In this document: positions 1 through 9,417 of the stretch, in pieces
How positions within the stretch are numbered: the stretch's first letter is position 1
Layout of the letters: every line of letters begins with the position of its first letter
Notes under the pieces: generated by a model
Databases searched by the model: none
Told to the model about the DNA's origin: nothing
The model's input: the letters and a program-made list of their open reading frames with translations, nothing else
Translations under genes and position numbers: made by a program
Assembly (NCBI GenBank): GCA_023055505.1
Contig: JALIRH010000049.1
Span: 1,922,001 to 1,986,000 of the forward strand
Reading direction: 5' to 3'
DNA length: 64,000 nucleotides
Source: Callipepla californica brunnescens
Taxonomy: Eukaryota > Chordata > Aves > Galliformes > Odontophoridae

Positions 1-82
1 CCCTGACTCTTTGACTCTTCATGCACTCCATGATGTTACGATGTGGAATACCAATGCCCCAAAATCATAAAACCGTGGCACA
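1..82 (-). mobile_element. End of an ERV LTR, cut by the window edge
   Basis: These bases match 21012-21093 almost perfectly, where the same sequence closes a complete LTR of the ERV-C type (20545-21093). In proviral orientation this is the start of U3, which opens with TG and runs into a segment shared by the LTRs at 37174 and 58846 (TATTCCACATC core). The rest of the LTR lies outside the window. No internal retroviral sequence follows it, so it is probably a solo LTR. Confidence 0.75.
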
Positions 83-475
83 CACTGAGCAGGTTTGCGG
101 ATCGCACGGATTTGGGGTGAGCTCCTGACTCCCTTAGGACGTCCTGCTGAGAGATCTCGCCAAACTGGAGGGCTGGGCAATTGGCAGCAGCGTTCGGAGA
201 ACCCAACCTACGAGGTCACGCCGTCCCCAGCAGTTCTACTGAACCGTGGCCCTCAGCGCGAGTGCGAAACGCTCCTTCACAGCCCCGGGGTCGGTGTCTG
301 CAGCACCTCCCCGAGCCGCACGTTCTGGAGCCTGACAGCTCTTTTGAGAAGTATACTTTTATATATTTACATCAAAAGATAAATTTATGTATTCATATAG
401 AAAGATAAATTTATATATTTATATAAAAAAATCTAAATTTGTATATTTGTGTAAAGATATACATGTTTATACTGT
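83..475. other. Linker of unknown origin, AT-rich at its end
   Basis: No gene is recognised. The first 270 bases are GC-balanced with no obvious repeat. Bases 345-475 are AT-rich and contain short imperfect tandem copies of an AAAGATAAATTTAT-type unit. The whole linker recurs at 21094-21486 with about 2% differences by eye, so it belongs to the duplicated block that also carries the LTR end and the CR1. Confidence 0.6.
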
Positions 476-1477
476 CGTGGTGGCGAACGGTGTTAAGTCC
501 AGCTGGCGTCCTGTCACGAGTGGTGTCCCCCAAGGGTCGGTATTGGGGCCCATACTGTTTAATCTCTTTATTGATGACCTGGATGAGGGGATTGAGTGCA
601 CCCTCAGTAAGTTTGCAGATGACACCGAGTTGGGAGGATGTGTGGATGTGCCTGTGGGTAGGGAGGCCCTTCAGCGGGATCTGGATAGGCTGGACAGTTG
701 GGCTGAGCTCAATGGGATGAGGTTCAATAAGGCCAAGTGCCGGGTGCTGTATTTGGCCACAATAACCCCATGCAATGCTATAGGCTTGGGGCAGAACGGC
801 TTGAGGAATGTACAGAGGAAAAGGACCTGGGGGTGTTCGTTGATGCCCAACGTGAGCCGGCAGTGTGCCCAGGTGGCCACGAAGGCCAACGGCATCCTGG
901 CCTGGATTAGGAACAGCGTGGCCAGCAGGAGCAGGGAGGGGATCATCCCCTGTACCTCGAGTACTGTGTTCAGTGTTGGGCCCCTCACTACAAGAGAGAC
1001 ATCGAGGCCCTGGAGCGTGTTCAGAGAAGGGCGACAAAGCTGTGAGGGGTCTGGAGCACAAGCGTGACCAGGAGCGGCTGAGGGAGCTGGGATTGTTTAG
1101 CTTTGGAAAAAGGAGGCTCAGAGGAGAACTCATCACACTCTACCATTTCCTGAAGGGAGGCTGTGGTGAGGAGGGGGTCGGCCTCTTCTCCCAGGTAACT
1201 AATGACAGGACGAGAGGGAATGGCCACAAGTTGTGTCGGGGAAGATTTAGATTAGACTTGAGGAAAAATTTATTCTCTGAGAGAGTGGTCCGGCACTGGA
1301 ATGGCCTGCCTAGGGAGGGGGTTGAGGCACCGTCACTAGCGCTGTTCAAGATAAGTTTAGATGAGGTGCAGAGGGATTTGATTTAGTAGCTTGGTTGGTA
1401 GGGATACTGGTGCGAGGATGGTTGGACTAGATGATCTTCTATGTCCTTTCCAACCTCATGAATCTATGAATCTATGG
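476..1477 (+). mobile_element. CR1 LINE, 5'-truncated, copy 1
   Basis: This is the 3' part of a CR1 non-LTR retrotransposon. Translation gives the middle of the reverse transcriptase, with the [20 protein letters not shown] block at 519-578 and the catalytic FADDT motif at 612-626. The C-terminal ORF2 region follows in other frames up to about 1386, so the coding part is broken by frameshifts. The 3' end has the typical CR1 stretch (GGTTGGACTAGATGATCTTC) and short 8-bp tail repeats (AATCTATG) at 1460-1477. The first three quarters of a full CR1 are absent, as usual for truncated insertions. The tail runs straight into the 18-bp minisatellite. A near-identical copy sits at 21487-22488. Confidence 0.93.
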
Positions 1478-4471
1478 ATCAATGTCGCCACAGGGATCAC
1501 TGGGGCCATAAAACTCAATGGGGCCATAGGAATCAATGGGGCCATAGGAATCAATGGGGCCATATGGATCAATGGGGCCATAGAAATCAGTGGGGCCATA
1601 GAACTCAAAGGGGCCACAGGAATCAATGGGGTCATAGGAATCAATGGGGCCACAGGAATCAATGGGGCCATAGGAATCAATGGGGCCATAGGGATCAATG
1701 AGGCCATAGGAATCAGTGGGGCCATAGAACTCATTGGGGCCATAGGGATCGATGGGGCCATAGGGAACAATGGGGCCATAGAACTCAAGGGGCCATAGGG
1801 ATCAATGGGACCATAGGGATCAATGGGGCCATAGGGATCAAAGGGGCCATAGGAATCAATGGGGCCATAGGGATCAATGGGACCATAGGGATCAATGGGG
1901 CCATAGGGAGCGATGGGACCACAGGAATCAATGGGGCCTTAGGGATCAGTGCGGCCATAGGGATCAATGTGGCCAAAAAAATCAATGGCCATAGGAATCA
2001 ATGGGGCCATAGAACTCAATGGGGCCATAGGGATCAATGGGGCCATAGGGATCAATGGGGACATAGGGATCGATGGGTCCATAGGAATCTATGGGGCCTT
2101 AGAGATCAATGGGGCCATAGGGATAATTGGGCCATAGGGATCAATTGGGCCATAGTCATCAATGGGGCCATAGGGATCAATGGGGCCACAGTGATCAATG
2201 CGACCCTAGGAATCAATGGGGCCAAAGGGATCAATGGGGCCATAGAACTCACTGTGGCCATAGAAATCAATGTTGCCATAGGACTCAATGTGGCCATAGA
2301 ACTCAACGGGCCCATAGACCTCAATGGGGCCATAGGAATCAATGGGACCATAGAACTCAATGGGGTCGTAGGGATCAATGTGACCATAGGGATCAATGGG
2401 GCCATAGGAATCAACGGGGCCATAGGGATCAATGGGACCATAGGAATCAATGGGACCATAGGGATCAATGGGAACATAGGAATCAATGGGACCATAGGAA
2501 TCAATGCGGTCATAAAATTCAATGGGGGCATAGGGATCAAATAGGCCATAGAACTCAAAGGGGCCATAGGGATCAATGGGGTCATAGGAATCAATGTGGC
2601 CATAGAACTCAATGGGGCCATAGAACTCAATAGGGATATAGGGATCAATGGGGCCATAGGTAACAATGGGGCCATAGAAATCAATGGGGCCATAGGAATC
2701 AATGGGGCCATAGAGATCAATTGGGACATAGGGATCAATGGGGCCATAGGAATCAATGGGGACATAGGGATCAATGTGTACCTTGGAATCAATGGGACCA
2801 TAGGAATCAGTGGGGCCACAGCGATCAATGGAGCCATAGGGACCAATGGGGCCACAGGAATCAATGGAACCATAGGGATCAATGAAGCCATAGAACACAA
2901 AGGACCCATAGGAATCAATGGGGCCATAGGGATCAATGGGGCCATAGGAATCAATGGGGCCATATTGATCAATGGGAACATAGGAATCAATGAGGCCATA
3001 GGAATCATTGGGGCCATAGAACTCAAGCGGCCATAGGAATGAATGGGGCCATAGAACTCAATGGGGCCATAGGGATCAATAGGGCCATGGGAATCAATGG
3101 GGCCATAGAACTCAATTGGGACATAGGGATGGGTGGGGCCATAGGAATCAATGGGGCCATAGGGATCAATGGGGCCATAGGGATCGATGGGGCCATAGGA
3201 ATCAATGGGGCCATAGGAATCAATGAGGTCATAGGGATCCATGGGGCCATAGGAATCAGTGGGGCCATAGAACTCAATGGGGCCATAGGGATAAATGGGA
3301 CCATAGGAATCAATGGGACCATAGGAATCAATGGGGCCACAGGAATCAATGGGGCCATAGAGATCAATGGGGCCATGGGGATCAATGGGGCCACAGGAAT
3401 CAATGGGACCATAGGAGTCAATGGGGCCATAGGAATCATTGGGGCCATAGATCTCAATGGGGCCATAGGGATCAATGGAGCCATAGGGATCAATGGGGCC
3501 ACAGGAATCAATGGGGCCATAGGAATCAATGGGGCCATATGGATCAATGGGATCGTAGAACTCAATGGGGCAATAGGGATCAATTGTGCCATAGGAATCA
3601 ATGAGGCCATAGAACTCAATGGGGCCATAGGAATCAGTAGGGCCGTAGGAATCAATGGGAACATAGGGATCAATGGGGCCATAGGGATCAATGGGGCAAT
3701 AGGAATTAGTGTGGCCATAGGTATCAGAGGGGACATAGAAGTCAATGGGCCCTAGGGATCAATGGGACCATAGGAATCAATGGGGCCATAGGAATCAGTG
3801 GGGCCATCTGGATCAATGGGACCATAGGAATCAATGGGGCCATGAGGATCAATGGGGCCAGTGGGATCAATGGGGCCACTGCGATCAATGGAGCCACAGG
3901 GACCAATGGGGCCACACGAATCAATGGGGCCATAGCAATCAATGGGGCCACACAAATGAATGGGGCCATAGGAATCAATGTGGCCATAGGAATCAATGGG
4001 GCCATAGAACTCAATGGGGGCATAGAACTCAATGGAGCCATAGGGATCGATGGGGACATAGGGATCAATGGGGCCATAGAACTCAATGGGGCCATAGGGA
4101 TCAATGGGACCATAGGGATCAATGTGACCATAGGGATCAATGGGGCCATAGAACTCAATGGGGCCATAGGGATCAATGTGACCATAGGAATCAATGGGGC
4201 CATAGAACTCAATGGGGCCATAGAACTCAGTGGGGCCATAGGGATCAATGGGGCCATAGGAATCAATGGGGCCATGGGGATCAATGGGGCCACAGCGATC
4301 AATGGGGCAACAGAAATCAATGGGGCCATAGGAATCAATGGGGCCATAGAACTCAATGGGGCCATAGGGATCAATGGGACCATAGGAATCAATGGGGCCA
4401 TAGGAATCAGTGGGGCCATAGGAATCAATGGGGCCATAGAACTCAATGGGGCCATAGAACTCAATGGGGCA
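1478..4471. repeat. 18-bp minisatellite array A1
   Basis: About 3.0 kb of head-to-tail units with consensus AATCAATGGGGCCATAGG. Common unit variants start with GATC or ACTC instead of AATC. Copies typically differ at one to three positions, and single-base or partial-unit indels shift the phase occasionally. Four of six frames are open across most of the array because 18 is a multiple of three; the peptides are simple hexamers (INGAIG, NQWGHR, PMAPLI, YGPIDS). None is a credible gene. The array starts at the CR1 tail and is cut by the LTR of ERV-A. It shares the GGGCCCTAGGG marker (3747) and its neighbours with array A3. Confidence 0.97.
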
Positions 4472-4905
4472 TGTCACGGTGTTATCCGTGACAGTAACCC
4501 AAGAGGGAACCGAGAAGGGTAAAAGAAAGGGAGAGGGAAAAAAAAGTGCCGCGCGGCCAACTAAGCAGAGCCTCACGCTCCAGGGGGAGGGGAAAACAGA
4601 GGGGATTAAGGGTCTGTAAAGATAAATACAACGGCACAATCTGAGAAGGAACGGTAACTTTACTAAGTCTAATAAAATTGAACAATTGAGAGAGAGAGAC
4701 AAAATTTCCAAACCAGAAAACTGGGAGCTTACGTTACACGTGCTGAACTCCTCACAGCCGCCCGGAGAGCGCGCCACCAAAAAGCGCGGGCCTGGTGTCT
4801 GGTGCGGAGCTCCGCTCCTCCCCTGCTCCCACAGCATTAACTCCTTAACGGCCTGCATGATGTTCTGATGTGGAATACCGGCATCAAAACCACAAAACCA
4901 CAACA
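4472..4905 (-). mobile_element. ERV-A 3' LTR
   Basis: It is bounded by TG and CA dinucleotides (TGTTGTGG at the proviral start, CCGTGACA at the end) and repeated at 7606-8051. The two copies differ by roughly a dozen substitutions and an A-run indel near 4540. The right-hand boundary is followed by a purine-rich tract on the minus strand, as expected for the 3' LTR. Confidence 0.9.
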
Positions 4906-5320
4906 TTCCACCCCTTATTCCACATCATCACATCATGCTTAACACATATCTATATAGAACCAAAAGCAGTAATAACACAGATTACATACAAACAGATCTA
5001 TACATATACATATACACATGGAATCACAGACTGCTCTCCCCCAGCATCAGATTCCCTTGTGGTACACACTGGACATCCCCATTTTTATCCATTACCCACC
5101 AGGTGCACCCAGGTCCCTGTGCGAAAACTGTTCCACGGAGGGGTTTGCCCTTTCCAGAGGCTGGAAGGACCCACACTGCTTTTCCCAACATGCTCTTCAC
5201 ATGTACTACAGGGACCTTATCTCCCCCTGTAGGGAGCTGGATTGTGTAGGACCATCTCGGTTTACTGATCCCCTAGTGTTGACCAACCAGGTGGCTTCTG
5301 ACAGATTTTTCTCCCAATGC
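4906..5320 (-). pseudogene. ERV-A 3' internal remnant with polypurine tract
   Basis: This stretch lies between the end of the readable integrase fragment and the 3' LTR. Minus-strand frames are broken by several stops; a short open stretch at 5206-5427 may be the decayed C-terminal part of integrase, but I cannot prove this. No env motif, furin site or CX6CC motif is visible. Bases 4906-4919 read on the minus strand as a purine-rich AATAAGGGGTGGAA next to the LTR, a plausible polypurine tract for plus-strand priming. Confidence 0.5.
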
Positions 5321-5690
5321 TTAAATGTCCCGCCACCCAGTGGTCGCCTCCACCATGGTGAGCACATAACGCTTACCATTGCGAGATCGCGGCAAGGTGA
5401 TATAATCAACCTGCCACGCCTCCCCATATTTATACTTCTGCCATCTCCCTTCCTGCCAGAGAGGTTTCATCCTCTCGGCCTGTTTAATTAATGCGCATGT
5501 ATCACAGTCATGGGTAACCTGTGCGATGACATCCATAGTTAAGTCCACCCCTCGGTCTCTAGCCCACTTATAGGTCGCATCCCTTCCTTGATGGCCCGAG
5601 GTCTCATGGGCCCACCGAGCTAAAAATAACTCTCCTTTGTTCTGCCAGTTCAAGTCTATTTGAGACACTTCCAATTTCAGCAGCTTGATC
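5321..5690 (-). pseudogene. ERV-A integrase N-terminal fragment (pol remnant)
   Basis: The open frame 5713-5321 encodes the zinc-binding domain of a retroviral integrase, with the H-H-C-C set at His36, His41, Cys70 and Cys73 of that frame. The first part of the catalytic core follows (VDYITLP with its Asp, then MVEATTGW). It ends at a stop just after this motif. The sequence closely resembles the integrase at the end of ERV-C2 pol. Protease, reverse transcriptase and RNase H are missing; the frame begins inside the end of gag in a different frame, so a deletion with junction near 5690 joins gag to integrase. Confidence 0.85.
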
Positions 5691-6984
5691 TCTGCTGTAA
5701 TTCTCTCACACATGCTCGTAGTGCAGGGGTGGGTTTTTTATGCCACTTCTTCATGTCCTCTCCATTTTCTCGTAAGAAGCTCCACATGGACACACGCGAC
5801 ATGAAGTTACTGCTGTCATCTGCTCGAGCAGAGAGGCGGTTGCCTTTGATGGCTGAGACTTTTATCAGTTTGATCAGTTTCTCCATCAGATTCTTTGGAT
5901 CATCCCCGTCTTCATCCGGTGTTTCAGACACTGACACAGGTCCCTCGCGGTTCATCGGTAAGGACAATTCCTCCAGGATCATTTTCAGTATCTTCTTTAT
6001 GTCACTGACTTCTCCTGCTACCGATGATACAGTTGCAATGGAAACGTGTGATGGTGGAAGTTGTTGTTCAAAGTTTTGAAGTGTAGTAACCACTTCATGA
6101 AATGGGAGTCTTCTGTTTCGGCCCTCGAGTATATTGAATGTTGCTACCAGTGTACTTGCGTACCTTTCTGGTGCTGTTTTTGAGAGCTTCCGATATACAT
6201 CAGCTTTACACCATGCTTTCTCAGGATCGCGGTCCTGGTGTGGATTGTTAGGGACGAAAGTAGGATCGTACAGCATCTCTACTACAGCCATTTCTCTCAG
6301 AAATTGGACGCCCTTCTCCACAGTATTCCATCTTTCCACCTTAGGCTCCAGATCGTCTTTGTAAGGAAATCTCTCCTTTACAGCTACTAGTACTCGTTCC
6401 CAGAGGGTAGGAACTCCACTCAGACGTCTACTAATCCCTCTGTCGATAGCTGGGTCTCGAGCAATGCTTCCCAGTTGGCGGGCTTCGTTGCCATCTAGGG
6501 ACACGCTGCTGGCACCGTTGTCCCAACACCGCAGCAACCAGGTGACAATAGGTTCATCTGAGCGCCGTTCAAACTCCTTTCTTGAACCCTGGATTTCAGT
6601 CATCTTTAGGGGCCGACGAATAGTAGTAATGGTGATTTCTTCATTATCACTGTCCTCTCCATGTCTCACACTTTTCTTAGTGGCCTTTCTAGATGGTGGT
6701 GGTGGTGGTGGTGCTGAGGAGGGCCCCTCACCTGGATCTTCCTCTTCTTTCTCATCTCTGTCATCTCCACGTTTCTCACCTTCCTTAGTGGCCTTTTTAG
6801 GTGGTGGTGGTGGTGGTGGTGGTGCTGAAGAGGGCCCCTCACCTGGATCTTCCTTTTTTTTCTCTGCTTCTTCTTCTTTCCGTTCTAGCCGAGAGGACAC
6901 AAGTTTCCATTTCTGGCCTTCCACAGGGGCAACCGACACGGATGCTGGTGCTTCCTGTTACTGGTCAGGTTTAACCTCAAGGTT
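5677..6984 (-). pseudogene. ERV-A gag-like gene
   Basis: A Gag-type structural protein frame, open from 6957 to 5677. It is clearly related to the gag of ERV-C1 and ERV-C2: it shares the WLLRCWDNGA, NEARQLG and EMLYDPTF motifs and the block near the C-terminus that includes NGEDMK.WH.KPTPALRA. No Cys-His zinc knuckle is present. The N-terminal third is charged and carries two tandem proline tracts, each preceded by DPGEGPSSA, encoded by GGT runs at about 6690 and 6802; this duplication is absent from the ERV-C copies. An in-frame TAA (6958-6960) interrupts the N-terminus, and no ATG precedes the open part. The 3' end is lost in the deletion that joins it to integrase. Confidence 0.8.
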
Positions 6985-7590
6985 TTAATTTTTGTTCTGA
7001 ACCTCGGTTTGGAAACCATTTCTCTCCAGAATATCAATTATAGCTCGATAAGCACAAGCCAAGCCCCAAACAATCCGTTCCTTCTCAGATCTGCCTGAGT
7101 CACATGACTCCTGACCTAAACACTCACTGAATTTCTCAGGATCCCGCAGGTGCTCAAGATCAAAATCACATTGCACCGGGGGTCCCCACGCTTCTAATTT
7201 CTTCCCTAACTTTTCCCACCTTCCCTGCCATTCAACACTCTCTGGTTCTGAGGAAGGCTTCCTCCACTGGATGTAAAATACCATTGCACAGAGTATATTC
7301 AGGAAAACAGATAACACAGTTGCCAGGCTGACACCTTGAAGATAGGTAAAAACCTGAAAAGAGTACCTGGAAACCAATCCAAATGCCGTATAATCTGTCA
7401 TATTAGCCAGGCTGTTTAGGCGGGAGGGGGGTAACCCCATCAGCACACTAAAGCAGCTGTATGCATATATGACTCCCATGCTGAACATGAGGAGCTTAAA
7501 AAGACGCCAACATGCTCTAAGGTACATGAAAACCCTTAGTCCACTCAGCACCAGTTTTACAGGGGAGTACAAATTCTGCATTGCCCGCAT
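6985..7590 (-). CDS. ERV-A leader ORF, membrane protein upstream of gag
   Basis: A 201-codon ORF between the primer binding site and gag. It has two hydrophobic stretches (about residues 10-50 and 85-108), a possible N-glycosylation site between them (NMT, 63-65) and a soluble C-terminal part. That C-terminal part matches the leader ORF of ERV-C2: it shares VEWQG, LGKKLEAWG and, near the end, WGLA.AY. The ORF is in the same frame as gag. Where the ERV-C copies have TGA after the WGLA.AY block, this copy has CGA and reads on for about 20 codons aligned to the gag N-terminus before stopping. The first ATG lies inside the primer binding site; a second is at 7581. Function is unknown. The layout recalls gammaretroviral glyco-Gag, which is inference. 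Confidence 0.6.
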   Translation of the reverse strand: MRAMQNLYSPVKLVLSGLRVFMYLRACWRLFKLLMFSMGVIYAYSCFSVLMGLPPSRLNSLANMTDYTAFGLVSRYSFQVFTYLQGVSLATVLSVFLNILCAMVFYIQWRKPSSEPESVEWQGRWEKLGKKLEAWGPPVQCDFDLEHLRDPEKFSECLGQESCDSGRSEKERIVWGLACAYRAIIDILERNGFQTEVQNKN

Positions 7591-7599
7591 TCTCCACCA
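7582..7599 (-). other. ERV-A primer binding site, tRNA-Ala type
   Basis: The minus strand reads TGGTGGAGAATGCGGGCA, six bases inside the 5' LTR. As I recall, this is complementary to the 3' end of one vertebrate tRNA-Ala(AGC) variant, including the CCA. It differs from the tRNA-Lys type site used by the related ERV-C elements. The leader ORF's first ATG overlaps it. Confidence 0.7.
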
Positions 7600-7605
7600 A
7601 TAATG

Positions 7606-8051
7606 TGTCACGGTGTTATCCGTGACAGTAACCCAAGGGGGAACCGAGAAGGGAAAAAGAAAGGGAGAGGGAAAAAAAAAAAAAACAAACAACTGCCGCG
7701 CGGCCGCCTCAGCAGAGCCTGACGCTCCAGGGGGAGGGGAAACAGAGGGGATTGAGGGTCTGTAAAGAGAAACACAACGGCACGATCTGAGAAGGAACGG
7801 TAACTTTACTAAATCTAATAAAATTGAACAATTGAGAGAGAGAGACAAAATTTCCAAACCAGAAAACTGGGAGCTTACGTTACACGTGCTGAACTCCTCA
7901 CAGCCGCCCGGAGAGCGCGCCACCAAAAAGCGCGGGCCTGGTGTCTGGTGCGGAGCTCCGCCCCTCCCCTGCTCCCACAGCATTAACTCCTTAACGGCCT
8001 GCATGATGTTCTGATGTGGAATACCGGCATCAAAACCACAAAACCACAACA
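7606..8051 (-). mobile_element. ERV-A 5' LTR
   Basis: The partner of 4472-4905. It starts on the minus strand with TGTTGTGG at 8051 and ends with CCGTGACA at 7606. It has a longer A-rich run (about 7672-7690) than the 3' LTR, which explains most of the length difference. The part facing the flank (7829-8051) is nearly identical to the other copy. Unique DNA follows directly at 8052. Confidence 0.9.
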
Positions 8052-8454
8052 GTGTCCTGCTGCCGTCTGTGGCCATTGGACCTGGGAAGCAGCAGCCCGT
8101 TTTCAAACACAGATGAGAGGACAGGCCCACGGGGCAGTGAGGGGCAGCCCCCCGTGAACACTGAGGCTGCTGCTCCGTGGTGCAGCTGGGCTCTTAGCCC
8201 CTGAACTGCTCCTGCATACGTGAGTTGCTCTCCCCGTTTCAGTGAAGATGGGAAAACAAAGGAATGGAGACAAATGAATTTCTGCTGGCTTCTTTATTGT
8301 ATTTATCAACAGAGAGCCTTGATCTATAGGTACATGAGTTGAGTGTGCCAAAACATGAACGATATGTAGCAGGCCAAGAAGAAAACTTCTTATTAAATCA
8401 AAGTCGTGGCAGTGGAAACAATAATGAAGGCAAATATAAACAAGGGATTGTGAA
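8052..8454. other. Unique non-coding DNA, nothing recognised
   Basis: The sequence between ERV-A and the olfactory receptor has no repeat, RNA gene or convincing exon that I can see. It would be the 3' flank of the receptor gene. Confidence 0.5.
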
Positions 8455-9417
8455 TTACCATGGGGATCCTGTTAGGCTGATGCGCATTTTTTGGGCGCAG
8501 AAGTACGTATTGCTCACTGCAACCTTGAGCTCCTGGTTCCTCAGGCTGTAGATGAGAGGATTCACTGCTGGAGGCACCACTGAGTACAGAAATGACACCA
8601 GGAGGTCCAGGGATGGAGAAGAGATAGAAGGATGCTTCAGGTAGGCAAACGTGGCAGTGCAGACAAAGAGGGGGACCACGGCCAGGTGAGGGAGGCACGT
8701 GGAGAAGGCTTTGTGCTGGCCGTGCACAGAGGGCATCCTCAGCACTGCCCTGAAGATCTGCACGTAGGACAGCACAATGAAAACAAAGCACCCAAGATAC
8801 AAAGAGACACTAACCACAATAAGCCAAACTTTCCTGAGGTATGGCTGCGAGCAGGAGAGCTTTAACATTTGGGGGATTTCACTGAAGAATTGATTCAAAA
8901 CATTGCCTTGGCAGAGTGGCAGTGAAAATGTATTGGCAGCGTGCAGCAGGGAATAGAAAAACCCAGTGCCCCAGGCAGCTGCTGCCACAGTGACACAAGC
9001 TCTGCTGCCCAGGAGGGTCCCGTAGATTGCAGATGGCAACAAAGTGGTCATAGGACTTGACTGTGAGAAGGGAATACTCTGCTGAGACGAAGAAAGAAGT
9101 AGAAAGGAAGAAAGAAAGAAGACCTGTGCAGCACATCCCAAGTAGGAGATGGCCCTGCTGTCCCAGAGGGCATTGGCCGCGGCTTTGGAGAGAGTGGTGG
9201 AGATGCAGCCCAGGTCGAGGAGGGCGAGGTTGAGGACAAAGAGGTACATGGGGGTGTGCAGGCCGTGGTCGCAGGCTGCGGCTGTGCTGCTGAGGCCGTT
9301 GCCCAGGAGGGCAGCCAGGGAGATGCCCAGGAAGAGACAGAAGTGCAGGAGCTGCAGCTGCCGCGTGTCTGCCAACGCCAGCAGGAGGAACTCGCTGATG
9401 GAGCTGCTGTTGGGCAT
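8455..9417 (-). pseudogene. OR14-like olfactory receptor, probably defective
   Basis: A seven-transmembrane olfactory receptor of the group expanded in birds. Recognisable parts are the N-terminus MPNSSSISEFLLLALAD, LHTPMY after TM1, the TM3 cysteine (GCAAQVFF), KAFSTCLPHL before TM6 and NPLIYSLRNQELK in TM7. The start is the ATG at 9417; a possible acceptor AG lies about 25 bases upstream. The frame is open to TAA at 8455, 320 residues. About 30 residues covering TM3 and the second intracellular loop are out of frame: the expected text (SAEYSLLTVKSYDHF) lies in another frame between about 9120 and 9030. One indel lies in a GAAA-rich run, and a deletion after VAIC restores the frame. The DRY position reads DHF even in the correct frame. 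The C-tail is extended. Receptor function is unlikely. Confidence 0.85.

Larger units (their letters stand above)
4472..8051 (-). mobile_element. ERV-A: internally deleted endogenous retrovirus
   Basis: A provirus on the minus strand with two LTRs (434 and 446 bp, about 3% different by eye), a primer binding site, a leader ORF, gag, and an integrase fragment joined to gag by a deletion that removed protease, reverse transcriptase and RNase H. Gene order and protein relatedness place it in the same group as ERV-C1 and ERV-C2. No env is recognisable. The flanks show no target-site duplication: minisatellite lies on the left (GGGGCA) and unrelated unique DNA on the right (GTGTCC), so the element sits on an array boundary and the original flank was probably lost. 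Confidence 0.9.

Noticed and set aside
95..408. Short ORFs in the linker at 95-408 and its copy at 21106-21419
   Set aside because: Overlapping frames end in AT-rich repeats, with no motif; the copies differ at replacement positions as often as elsewhere.
3752..4906. 384-codon ORF starting in the ERV-A LTR and running into array A1
   Set aside because: It is LTR plus satellite read through; the LTR part matches non-coding U3/R sequence of the other LTR.
8103..8351. 82-codon ORF next to the olfactory receptor
   Set aside because: No motif, and it overlaps other short frames on both strands.
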